A stretch of DNA of 6,890 nucleotides, from assembly GCA_903928755.1 (NCBI GenBank), contig CAIYSH010000210.1:1-6890 (forward strand). The letters are read 5' to 3'. Source of the DNA: an uncultured Alphaproteobacteria bacterium (GTDB taxonomy: Bacteria > Pseudomonadota > Alphaproteobacteria > Caulobacterales > Caulobacteraceae). Positions within the stretch are counted from its first letter, which is position 1. Each line of letters starts with the position of its first letter. The notes under the pieces were generated by a model that was not told the DNA's origin, did no database searches, and saw only the letters and a list, made by a program, of their open reading frames with translations. The position numbers and the translations under genes were made by a program. This document shows, piece by piece, positions 1 through 6,890 of the stretch.

Positions 1-1
1 C

Positions 2-1343
<1,342 letters not shown>

Positions 1344-1345
<2 letters not shown>

Positions 1346-1364
1346 GCCCTGCCTGCGGGGGCCT
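1344..1364 (+). other. Hairpin across the ftsH stop / folP ribosome-binding region
   Basis: AGGCCC (1344-1349) and GGGCCT (1359-1364) are perfect complements separated by 9 nt, giving a 6-bp GC-rich stem. The 5' arm begins in the TAG stop of ftsH. The 3' arm includes part of the G-run (1357-1361) that is the only purine-rich stretch upstream of the folP GTG at 1369. No T-run follows, so a Rho-independent terminator is unlikely. A ribosome ending ftsH would open the stem, which would couple folP translation to ftsH. The stem is seen; the coupling role is inference. Confidence 0.35.
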
Positions 1365-1368
1365 GACC

Positions 1369-2202
1369 GTGACACAGGCGACCACCCAGGTTCCCCGGGT
1401 CATGGGGATCGTCAATGTGACGCCGGACAGTTTTTCCGACGGCGGGCAGCATGACGATCCCGGCGCGGCTGTTGTCCGCGCCAGAGCCCTGTTGGCCCAG
1501 GGTGCCGACATTCTGGACATAGGCGGCGAAAGTACCCGCCCTGGGGCCGTCCCGGTCCCGGAGCCTGTCGAAATGGACCGCATCCTGCCGGTCATTTCGG
1601 CTCTGCGGTCTGAAACCCGGGCCCTGATGTCCATCGACACCTGCAAGCCTTCCGTGGCCAGGGCGGCCGTCGCGGCAGGTGCCGACATCTGGAATGATGT
1701 CACCGCCCTGAGGGCACCGGGGGCTGTGGACATTGCCGCCGAGCTCGAATGTCATGTGGTGCTCATGCACATGCAGGGTGATCCCCAGACCATGCAGCAG
1801 GCCCCCCGCTATGATGATGTGGTGGCCGAAGTTTCGGAGTTCCTGCTCCAGCGGGCCCGTGCGGCCATGGCCGGAGGCGTGACCCGGGACCGGATCTGGC
1901 TGGACCCCGGGATCGGGTTCGGCAAGACCCTGACGCACAATCTGGCCTTGCTGGCCCACCTGGACAGGATAGTCGCGCTCGGCTTTCCGGTCCTGCTGGG
2001 GGCCAGCCGCAAGGGGTTGATCCAGGCACTCGACCCAATGGCCACGGCGCCTGCCGACCGTCTGGCCGGCTCCCTGGCAGCCGCCCTGGCCGGTGCCCAG
2101 GCCGGGGTGGCCGCAGTCCGGGTTCACGATGTCCGGGAAACCGTCCAGGCCATGAAGGTCTGGTCAGCCATTGCCGAGGCCGGGATCAGCCCCGTCCGAT
2201 GA
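1369..2202 (+). CDS. folP: Dihydropteroate synthase
   Basis: FolP condenses 6-hydroxymethyl-dihydropterin diphosphate with p-aminobenzoate to give 7,8-dihydropteroate in cytosolic folate synthesis; it is the sulfonamide target. The 277-residue protein has the usual length and all the TIM-barrel signature segments: MGIVNVTPDSFSDGG (12-26), DIGGESTRPGA (50-60), SIDT (88-91), ND (109-110), LMHMQGDPQTMQ (132-143), DPGIGFGKT (179-187) with the pterin-site Asp/Lys, GASRKG (211-216) and RVHDV (251-255). The start is GTG at 1369. An in-frame ATG at 1402 lies at the first strand of the fold and would remove the short N-terminal lead, so GTG is preferred, although its Shine-Dalgarno is only a G-run at 1357-1361. 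It lies 23 bp after ftsH, probably co-transcribed. The 3' end overlaps the convergent SDR gene by 17 bp. glmM, which follows folP in E. coli and many other bacteria, is not here. Confidence 0.96.
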   Translation: MTQATTQVPRVMGIVNVTPDSFSDGGQHDDPGAAVVRARALLAQGADILDIGGESTRPGAVPVPEPVEMDRILPVISALRSETRALMSIDTCKPSVARAAVAAGADIWNDVTALRAPGAVDIAAELECHVVLMHMQGDPQTMQQAPRYDDVVAEVSEFLLQRARAAMAGGVTRDRIWLDPGIGFGKTLTHNLALLAHLDRIVALGFPVLLGASRKGLIQALDPMATAPADRLAGSLAAALAGAQAGVAAVRVHDVRETVQAMKVWSAIAEAGISPVR

Positions 2203-2941
2203 AGGGCATCTGGGTGGCCATCACCGTCATGAACTGGACATTGGCGCTCAGCGGCAGGCTCGCCATATAGACCACGGCGTCGGCCACGGCCTGCACGTCC
2301 ATGACCGGTTCCACCGCAAGACTGCCGTCAGCCTGGGGGACGCCCTGGCTCATGCGGGCCGTCATCTCCGTCGCCGCATTGCCGATGTCGATCTGGCCGC
2401 AGGCAATGTCATAGGCTCGGCCGTCGAGGGAGGTCGAGCGGGTCAGGCCGGTCATGGCGTGCTTGGTCGCCGTATAGGCCACGGATCTCGGGCGGGGGGC
2501 ATGGGCCGAAATCGAGCCATTATTGATGATCCGCCCACCCCGCGGGGACTGGTCCTTCATCAGGCGGAAGGCACCCTGGGTGCAGAGAAAGGCGCCGGTC
2601 AGATTGACATCGACCACCCGCCTCCAGGCCTTCAGGTCCAGGTCTTCCAGAGGAACCGGTGGGGCCCCTGTTCCGGCATTGTTGAACAGGACGTCCAGGC
2701 GGCCGAAGTGCGCCTGGATGCGTGCAAACAGGGCCGTCACGGAATCCGGATCAGACACATCTGTGGGAACGCCCAGCACCTCCGGTTCACCCTGCGCCTG
2801 CCCGGCCGTGCGGGTCAGTTCGTCTGCGCGCCGCCCCGCCAGGACCACGGCGAAACCCGCCCTGTGAAGCGCCAGGGCGCTGGCCCGACCGATCCCGGAT
2901 CCTGCCCCGGTAATCAGGGCGACTTTCAAATCTTGCGTCAT
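2186..2941 (-). CDS. Short-chain dehydrogenase/reductase (SDR) family oxidoreductase
   Basis: This is a classical cytosolic NAD(P)-dependent SDR of 251 residues, the typical single-domain Rossmann length. Visible motifs are the cofactor glycine motif TGAGSGIG (11-18), a GRR basic pair after strand 2 (36-38) that favours NADP(H), the DV of the adenine-ring site (61-62), NNAG (87-90), Asn113 of the catalytic tetrad, Ser143 in NGSIS, and YTATK with Tyr156 and Lys160. After strand 6, where many SDRs have a PG motif, it reads CGQIDIGNAATEMT (181-194). The ATG (complement of 2939-2941) has no clear Shine-Dalgarno. The gene runs against its neighbours: its 3' end overlaps folP and its 5' end faces thiD across 68 bp. 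The substrate cannot be read from sequence; many such proteins are annotated only as SDR oxidoreductases. Family certain, function unknown. Confidence 0.93.
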   Translation of the reverse strand: MTQDLKVALITGAGSGIGRASALALHRAGFAVVLAGRRADELTRTAGQAQGEPEVLGVPTDVSDPDSVTALFARIQAHFGRLDVLFNNAGTGAPPVPLEDLDLKAWRRVVDVNLTGAFLCTQGAFRLMKDQSPRGGRIINNGSISAHAPRPRSVAYTATKHAMTGLTRSTSLDGRAYDIACGQIDIGNAATEMTARMSQGVPQADGSLAVEPVMDVQAVADAVVYMASLPLSANVQFMTVMATQMPFIGRG

Positions 2942-3009
2942 GTGAGGATGCTATCAGGGGTCAGCAATTTCCCAAGTGCAAAGACGGGTTCGGCGCGCTA
3001 TCGCCAGAC
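2942..3009. promoter_or_regulatory. Divergent promoter region between the SDR gene and thiD
   Basis: These 68 bp separate the start codons of two divergent genes and so should hold both promoters. On the + strand, GCTATCGC (2997-3004) partly resembles the Caulobacter-type -10 (GCTANAWC), with GACGG (2983-2987) about 9 nt upstream as a poor -35. If real, transcription would begin near the thiD ATG and the message would be almost leaderless, which fits the lack of a Shine-Dalgarno before 3010. On the - strand TTGCAC is a possible -35, but no good -10 follows. The space is too short for a thiamine-pyrophosphate riboswitch and none of its conserved motifs are seen. The location is firm; the elements are guesses. 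Confidence 0.35.
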
Positions 3010-3816
3010 ATGGTTCAAGCTCCAGGACGTGTTCTGATCATTGCCGGGTCCGACTCGGGCGGCGGTGCGGGTTTGCAGGGTGACCTCAAGACCGTCACCA
3101 TGCTCGGCGGCTATGGGGCGACGGCCGTGACGGCGGTGACCGTGCAGAACACCCTGGGGGTGACTGGCGTCCATCCCATCCCCCTGGACCTGATCGAAGC
3201 CCAGGCCCGCGCCGTTCTCGATGATATCGGAGCCGACGCCATAAAGACCGGCATGCTGGGCGATGTGGATGTGGTGGAGCGGGTGGCCCGCATCCTTGAT
3301 ACCGTCCGGGACATCCCCGCCGTGATCGATCCGGTGATGATCGCCAAGGGCGGTCATCCCCTGCTGGCCGACCGGGCCATCGGTGCGGTGCGCAGTCTGA
3401 TGATCCCTCGCGCCGCCCTGCTCACCCCCAACGCCCCGGAGGCCGCCGCCCTGACCGGCCTTTCGGTGGAGACCCTGGACGACCAGCGCCGGGCGGGTGA
3501 GGCCCTGCTGAAACTCGGAGCCCGGGCCGTATTGATGAAGGGTGGCCATGTGGCGGGCGACCTGCTCATCGACTTGCTGATGACGCCGGACGGTGAGACC
3601 GGGTTCGAGACCCCCCGCCTTGAGACCCGCCACACCCATGGCACGGGCTGCACCCTGGCTTCGGCCTGTGCCACGGGCCTGGCCCAGGGCATGACCCTGA
3701 CCTCTGCGGTTGCCCGGGCCTGGGCCTATGTCCAGGAGGCCATTGCCCACGCCCCAGGCCTCGGGGCCGGGCATGGCCCTCTCGACCACGGCTGGAGTCT
3801 GAGAAACCGCCCATGA
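3010..3816 (+). CDS. thiD: Hydroxymethylpyrimidine / phosphomethylpyrimidine kinase
   Basis: ThiD makes two ATP-dependent phosphorylations, HMP to HMP-P to HMP-PP, supplying the pyrimidine half of thiamine in the cytosol. The 268 residues match the ribokinase-fold family in length and order: IIAGSDSGGGAGLQGDLK (10-27), AVTVQNT (42-48), IKTGMLG (78-84), IDPVM (106-110), the LTPNAPEA segment (138-145), KGGH (177-180), and the anion-hole signature HTHGTGCTLASA (208-219) with the catalytic-type Cys214. The ATG at 3010 leaves six residues before the first strand, as usual. No Shine-Dalgarno is visible upstream, so the message may be leaderless. No other thiamine gene is in the window, so this ThiD is separate from any thiC/thiE cluster. 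Its TGA overlaps the ATG of the next gene (ATGA, 3813-3816), which implies a two-gene operon. Pyridoxal-kinase paralogues share the fold, but the motif set favours ThiD. Confidence 0.95.
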   Translation: MVQAPGRVLIIAGSDSGGGAGLQGDLKTVTMLGGYGATAVTAVTVQNTLGVTGVHPIPLDLIEAQARAVLDDIGADAIKTGMLGDVDVVERVARILDTVRDIPAVIDPVMIAKGGHPLLADRAIGAVRSLMIPRAALLTPNAPEAAALTGLSVETLDDQRRAGEALLKLGARAVLMKGGHVAGDLLIDLLMTPDGETGFETPRLETRHTHGTGCTLASACATGLAQGMTLTSAVARAWAYVQEAIAHAPGLGAGHGPLDHGWSLRNRP

Positions 3817-4382
3817 GACATGCCGCCGAGCTGGAGGCGGTGCTGCGTCGCTCCGCGCCCCTGATGCAGGTCCTGACCACCGTGCGGGACCTGGCCATTC
3901 CTGACGCCCTCCTGTTCTCCGGAGCCATCTATCAGCGTGTGCTCAATGCCAAGACCGGCCGTGATCTGGATTTCGGGATCAAGGATTACGACCTTGGCTA
4001 TTTCGACGGCTCCGACACCTCCTACGAGGCCGAGGATGTCGTGATCCGGCAGGTTGCGGCTGGGTTTGAACCGCCCCTTCGCGACATGGTGGAGGTTCGC
4101 AACCAGGCCCGGGTACATCTGTGGTTTGAGGGCAGGTTCGGTGAACCCTATGCCCCCCTGACCCATAGTGCGCAGGCTCTGGGCCGGTTTGTCAGCCCGA
4201 TGTTTGCTGTGGGTGTGCGCCTGGAGGTCGACGGCTCCATGACCGTCATCGCCCCCTTCGGCCTCGAGGATCTGTTCGATCTGCGCCTGCGGCCAAACCC
4301 GACCCGCACTTCGCCCAACTTTGAAAAGATCGCCGCGGCGGCCAAGGCTCGCTGGCCGGAACTGAAGATCGAGCCTGCCTGA
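3813..4382 (+). CDS. Nucleotidyltransferase-fold protein (DUF925 / NTP_transf_6 type)
   Basis: This 189-residue protein looks like the bacterial nucleotidyltransferase family Pfam NTP_transf_6 (PF06042, formerly DUF925), which belongs to the DNA polymerase beta-like fold. Visible landmarks are the SGAIYQ loop (36-41; usually a GAG.v.n motif in the family), the acidic metal-binding pair in IKDYDLGYFD (Asp58 and Asp60, with a further Asp65), the conserved VRNQARVHLWF (95-105), FAVGVRLEVDG (131-141) and the C-terminal APFGLEDLFDLRLRPNP (147-163). There is no signal peptide or membrane segment. Substrate and partner are not known for the family. The 4-bp overlap with thiD points to translational coupling; only a weak GGAG lies upstream, inside thiD. 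Family assignment is from remembered motifs and is fairly firm. A link to thiamine metabolism rests on position alone. Confidence 0.85.
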   Translation: MRHAAELEAVLRRSAPLMQVLTTVRDLAIPDALLFSGAIYQRVLNAKTGRDLDFGIKDYDLGYFDGSDTSYEAEDVVIRQVAAGFEPPLRDMVEVRNQARVHLWFEGRFGEPYAPLTHSAQALGRFVSPMFAVGVRLEVDGSMTVIAPFGLEDLFDLRLRPNPTRTSPNFEKIAAAAKARWPELKIEPA

Positions 4383-4440
4383 AAACCGGGCGTTCCAGAA
4401 AAGTTTTGCTTGCCCTAGAGGCGAAACTGGCGTTTCTCCG

Positions 4441-4491
4441 CGCCGGGCCACGCCCCCCCAACGGGGCGCTGCTCATCTGTAAGGATGGGAG
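4441..4491 (+). ncRNA. serC leader: two-hairpin 5' UTR element masking the serC RBS
   Basis: Two adjacent stems precede serC. Hairpin 1 pairs CGCCCC (4451-4456) with GGGGCG (4463-4468), loop CCCAAC. Hairpin 2 pairs CTCATC (4472-4477) with GATGGG (4484-4489), six contiguous pairs including one U-G, loop TGTAAG; its loop and 3' arm contain most of the ribosome-binding site AAGGATGGGAG. An alphaproteobacterial 'serC leader' motif (Rfam RF00517) is described upstream of serC-serA, with its last stem overlapping the serC RBS; the location and architecture here agree. Exact ends are approximate. The rest of the 117-bp spacer (4383-4440) holds a small inverted repeat GAAAC/GTTTC (4423-4427, 4432-4436) but no promoter I would defend. 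The ligand, if any, is unknown. Assignment rests on position and folding by eye, not a covariance model. Confidence 0.6.
4481..4491 (+). promoter_or_regulatory. serC ribosome-binding site
   Basis: AAGGATGGGAG is a long purine-rich site whose GGGAG ends 8 nt before the ATG at 4500. An earlier in-frame ATG at 4485 lies inside this site with no room for its own Shine-Dalgarno. This decides the serC start in favour of 4500. Confidence 0.75.
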
Positions 4492-4499
4492 ACATCGTC

Positions 4500-5657
4500 A
4501 TGAATACCCTCGCCAAGCCGGGCATGCGTCCGGCGCGCCCCGAATTCTCTTCCGGCCCGTGCGCAAAGCGCCCCGGATGGAGCCCCCAGAATCTCCAGAA
4601 TGCTGTCCTCGGACGGTCCCATCGGTCCAAGCCTGGCAAGGCCCGGCTGAAGGACGCTATTGACCGCACGCGCCAGCTGCTGGAAGTGCCGGACGACTAT
4701 CTGGTGGGCATTGTCCCCGGGTCCGACACCGGTGCCGTGGAAATGGCCATGTGGTCCATGCTGGGCCCAAAGCCGATCCAGCTCCTGGCCTTTGAGAGCT
4801 TCGGCAAGGACTGGGTCACCGATGTGGTCAAGCAGCTGAAGCTGCCCGCCGAGGTGCTTGAGGCGCCCTATGGAGAGCTGCCGGACCTTTCGAAGGTCCG
4901 CCCTGACGCCGACCTGGTCTTTACCTGGAATGGCACCACCTCGGGCGTCCGGGTCCCCAACGCCGATTTCATCTCCGCCGACCGGGAAGGCATCACCATC
5001 TGCGACGCCACCAGTGCCGCCTTCGCTCAAGGACTCGACTGGCCCAAGCTCGACGTGGTCACCTTCTCCTGGCAGAAGGCCCTGGGCGGTGAGGCTGCCC
5101 ACGGCGTCCTGATCCTGTCTCCGCGCGCCGTTGCTCGCCTCGAGAGCTATACCCCCGCCTGGCCCATGCCCAAGCTGTTCCGCATGACCAAGGGCGGCAA
5201 GGTCACCCTCGACCTGTTCGAGGGCGCCACCATCAACACCCCGTCCATGCTGTGCGTGGAAGACGCCGTTGACGCCCTGAAGTGGGTAGAGTCCATTGGC
5301 GGCCTCACCGAAATGCGCCGCCGGGCCGACGCCAATCTCAATGCCCTGGCCGAGTGGGTGGCCAGGACCTCCTGGGTCGAATTCCTGGCGGCCAATCCCG
5401 ATCACCGGTCCAACACCTCGGTCTGCCTCAAGGTGGTGGATCCCCGGGTCACGGCCCTTTCCGCTGACGCCCAGGCCGACTTCGCCAAGAACCTGGCCTC
5501 AGCCCTCGAGAAGGAGGGCGTGGCCCTCGATGTCGGCGGCTATCGCGACGCCCCTCCGGGCTTAAGGATCTGGTGCGGCGCCACGGTCGAGACCTCTGAC
5601 CTCGAAGCCCTGACCCCCTGGCTTGACTGGGCCTTCCAGGGCCTGATCCCCGCCTGA
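4500..5657 (+). CDS. serC: Phosphoserine aminotransferase (Methanosarcina-type SerC)
   Basis: SerC is a PLP enzyme that transfers an amino group from glutamate to 3-phosphohydroxypyruvate, giving O-phosphoserine, the second step of serine synthesis; it may also serve the equivalent PdxF step of vitamin B6 synthesis. From ATG 4500 the protein is 385 residues of fold-type I, class V. Motifs: FSSGPCAKRPGW (16-27), GRSHRSKPGK (38-47), the PGSDTGAVEMAMW loop (73-85) for PLP phosphate, WNGTTSG (143-149), CDATSAAF with the cofactor Asp169, TFSWQKALGG with Schiff-base Lys193, NTPSMLCVED (246-255) and RIWCGATVE (356-364). This layout is the divergent Methanosarcina-type SerC (TIGR01365), shared by alphaproteobacteria and some archaea, not the E. 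coli type. The upstream ATG 4485 would add five residues and is rejected because of the RBS. serA follows after 105 bp, completing a serine-synthesis pair. Confidence 0.95.
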   Translation: MNTLAKPGMRPARPEFSSGPCAKRPGWSPQNLQNAVLGRSHRSKPGKARLKDAIDRTRQLLEVPDDYLVGIVPGSDTGAVEMAMWSMLGPKPIQLLAFESFGKDWVTDVVKQLKLPAEVLEAPYGELPDLSKVRPDADLVFTWNGTTSGVRVPNADFISADREGITICDATSAAFAQGLDWPKLDVVTFSWQKALGGEAAHGVLILSPRAVARLESYTPAWPMPKLFRMTKGGKVTLDLFEGATINTPSMLCVEDAVDALKWVESIGGLTEMRRRADANLNALAEWVARTSWVEFLAANPDHRSNTSVCLKVVDPRVTALSADAQADFAKNLASALEKEGVALDVGGYRDAPPGLRIWCGATVETSDLEALTPWLDWAFQGLIPA

Positions 5658-5669
5658 TCATCGACCTCC

Positions 5670-5692
5670 GCACGCCCGCACACCGGGCGTGC
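5670..5692 (+). repeat. Perfect inverted repeat 1 in the serC-serA spacer
   Basis: GCACGCCCG (5670-5678) and CGGGCGTGC (5684-5692) are exact complements around a 5-nt CACAC loop, a 9-bp stem with eight G-C pairs, beginning 12 nt after the serC stop. No T-run follows, so it is not a classical intrinsic terminator. It could stabilise the 3' end of serC mRNA, attenuate read-through into serA, or be a genome-wide palindromic repeat. Confidence 0.7.
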
Positions 5693-5701
5693 CCATGGCC
5701 T

Positions 5702-5722
5702 CTCCGGACCCAGGGTCCGGAG
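5702..5722 (+). repeat. Perfect 10+1+10 palindrome in the serC-serA spacer
   Basis: CTCCGGACCC (5702-5711) and GGGTCCGGAG (5713-5722) are exact complements about a single central A. As RNA it would fold with at least a 3-nt loop, a 9-bp stem. Each arm contains the self-complementary TCCGGA, so as DNA it could be a dimeric protein site. It lies 9 nt after the first hairpin and 40 nt before the serA ATG. The serA RBS (AAAGGA, 5748-5753) is left unpaired. The following 'ttggctgg' is not a T-run, so intrinsic termination is doubtful. Structure is certain, role is open. Confidence 0.7.
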
Positions 5723-5762
5723 TTGGCTGGAAACTCATTCCGATTCAAAAGGATATCAATCC

Positions 5763-6890
5763 ATGCCCCGCGTTCTCATTGCCGACAAGCTCTCGCCCGC
5801 CGCCATCGACATTTTCAAGCAGCGTGGCGTCGAAGCCGATGTGAAGACCGGCCTGTCCAAGGAAGAATTGCTGAAAATCATTGGCGAGTATGATGGTCTG
5901 GCCGTCCGCTCCGCCACCAAGGCCGACAAGGATGTCCTGGCCGCCGGCATCAATCTCAAGGTCATTGGCCGGGCGGGCATTGGCGTGGACAATGTCGACA
6001 TTCCGGCTGCGACCTCCAGGGGGATCGTGGTCATGAACACCCCCTTCGGCAATTCCATCACGACTGCCGAACACGCCATCGCCATGATGTTCGCCCTGGC
6101 CCGCCAGCTGCCTGCCGCTGACCAGTCGACCCAGGCCGGCAAGTGGGAAAAGAACCGCTTCATGGGCGTCGAGCTTTACGCCAAGACCCTCGGCCTGATC
6201 GGGGCCGGCAATATCGGCGGCATTGTCGCCGACCGCGCCAATGGTCTGAAGATGAAGGTGGTCGCCTATGACCCCTTCCTCTCGGCCGAGCGGGCCGTGG
6301 AAATCGGCGTGGAAAAGGTCGAGCTGGAGGACCTGCTGGCCCGGGCCGACGTCATCACCCTGCACACGCCGCTCACCGACAAGACCCGCAACATCCTGTC
6401 GGCCGACGCGCTCGCCAGGACCAAGAAGGGCGTGATGATCATCAACTGCGCCCGGGGCGGTCTGGTGGACGAGAAGGCCCTGCGCGCCGGTCTCGACTCC
6501 GGCCATATCGGTGGCGCTGCCTTTGACGTCTTCGTGGAAGAGCCGGCCAAGGACAATGTCCTGTTCGGCGCCGAGAACTTCATCGCCACCCCGCACCTGG
6601 GCGCCTCCACCCTGGAAGCCCAGGAAAATGTCGCCCTGCAGGTGGCCGAGCAGATGAGCGACTATTTGCTCACCGGCGCCGTCACCAACGCCCTGAACAG
6701 CCCCTCGGTCACCGCCGATGAGGCCCCCAAGCTCAAGCCCTTCGTGGCCCTGGCCGAGCGCCTGGGCGCTTTTGCTGGCCAGATGGTCGACGTCGAGGTC
6801 AAGGCCATCGACATCGCCTATGAGGGTGAAGTCGCCAGCCTCAACACCCGGCCCCTGACAGCCGCCGCCCTGGCCGGCGTCATGCGGCCC
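5763..6890 (+). CDS. serA: D-3-phosphoglycerate dehydrogenase (3' end outside window)
   Basis: SerA oxidises 3-phosphoglycerate to 3-phosphohydroxypyruvate with NAD, the committed step of serine synthesis. The reading frame is open for all 376 codons to the window edge. ATG 5763 has a good Shine-Dalgarno, AAAGGA (5748-5753), nine bases upstream. Visible parts: N-terminal substrate domain with GLAVRSATK (45-53) and IGRAGIGVDNVDI (68-80); Rossmann cofactor domain with LGLIGAGNIGG (143-153) and the NAD-selecting Asp170 in VVAYDP; catalytic Arg231 in NCARGG, Glu260 in FVEEP and His278 in TPHLGAST. From about 309 (NALNSPSV) the chain continues into a region like the allosteric substrate-binding domain of long-form PGDH, so a C-terminal ACT domain is expected beyond the window, for a total near 525 residues. 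Long-form enzymes can be serine-inhibited; that cannot be judged here. It forms an operon with serC. Confidence 0.96.
   Translation, partial: MPRVLIADKLSPAAIDIFKQRGVEADVKTGLSKEELLKIIGEYDGLAVRSATKADKDVLAAGINLKVIGRAGIGVDNVDIPAATSRGIVVMNTPFGNSITTAEHAIAMMFALARQLPAADQSTQAGKWEKNRFMGVELYAKTLGLIGAGNIGGIVADRANGLKMKVVAYDPFLSAERAVEIGVEKVELEDLLARADVITLHTPLTDKTRNILSADALARTKKGVMIINCARGGLVDEKALRAGLDSGHIGGAAFDVFVEEPAKDNVLFGAENFIATPHLGASTLEAQENVALQVAEQMSDYLLTGAVTNALNSPSVTADEAPKLKPFVALAERLGAFAGQMVDVEVKAIDIAYEGEVASLNTRPLTAAALAGVMRP

Noticed and set aside
2171..3037. Plus-strand open frame (288 aa) opposite the SDR gene
   Set aside because: His/Gly/Arg-rich shadow translation; the minus strand encodes a complete SDR with all catalytic motifs.
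2998..3789. Minus-strand open frame (263 aa) opposite thiD
   Set aside because: Gly/Gln/His-rich shadow; thiD on the + strand has every family signature.
3799..3804. CTGAGA, a core piece of the TPP riboswitch, near the thiD end
   Set aside because: It lies in the thiD coding end, without the partner conserved segments, and is followed by a non-thiamine start at 3813; a chance hexamer.
3726..4451. Minus-strand open frame (241 aa) across thiD end and the nucleotidyltransferase gene
   Set aside because: Crosses two well-supported genes in antisense and shows no recognisable motif.
4473..5405. Minus-strand open frame (310 aa) opposite serC
   Set aside because: Antisense shadow rich in Gly and His; serC is complete on the + strand.
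5670..5722. Intrinsic terminator between serC and serA
   Set aside because: Strong stems are present but neither is followed by a T-run, so I list them as inverted repeats of open function.
5742..5746. GATTC (CcrM-type GANTC site) just upstream of the serA RBS
   Set aside because: GANTC occurs at several other places in the window, mostly inside genes, so one site is no evidence of cell-cycle control.
5745..6596. Minus-strand open frame (283 aa) opposite serA
   Set aside because: Shadow frame; the + strand here is an uninterrupted SerA with catalytic Arg, Glu and His.

Overview
The window is a GC-rich, tightly packed piece of a bacterial chromosome that looks alphaproteobacterial. The clues are the ftsH-folP pair, a SerC of the divergent 'Methanosarcina-type' lineage found in alphaproteobacteria, and a serC-serA operon with a structured leader. 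Protein style and the nearness of ftsH to serC-serA suggest Caulobacterales or relatives, but this is inference. There are seven protein genes, two of them cut by the window edges. I see no mobile element, CRISPR array, tRNA or rRNA, and no sign of recent gene transfer. This is mostly core metabolism and not an exotic system.

Layout. (i) 2-1345 +: the 3' two-thirds of ftsH, a membrane AAA+ zinc protease. (ii) 1369-2202 +: folP (dihydropteroate synthase, GTG start), 23 bp after ftsH, with a hairpin in the junction. (iii) 2186-2941 -: an SDR-family oxidoreductase, convergent with folP and overlapping its 3' end by 17 bp. (iv) 2942-3009: a 68-bp divergent spacer that must serve both the SDR gene and thiD. 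(v) 3010-3816 +: thiD (HMP/HMP-P kinase), overlapping by 4 bp (ATGA) with (vi) 3813-4382 +: a nucleotidyltransferase-fold protein of the DUF925/NTP_transf_6 type. (vii) 4383-4499: a spacer whose 3' half folds into two hairpins, the second covering the serC ribosome-binding site, as expected of the alphaproteobacterial serC leader. (viii) 4500-5657 +: serC. (ix) 5658-5762: a spacer with two perfect inverted repeats. (x) 5763 to the window end +: serA, 376 codons, truncated by the window edge.

Functionally, SerA and SerC carry out the first two steps of phosphorylated serine synthesis, and SerC-type enzymes can also act in pyridoxal phosphate synthesis. FolP makes the pterin precursor of folate, and ThiD phosphorylates the thiamine pyrimidine. 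The neighbourhood is therefore enriched in cofactor and one-carbon metabolism, beside the quality-control protease FtsH. The most interesting parts are non-coding: the RBS-masking leader of serC and the paired palindromes between serC and serA.
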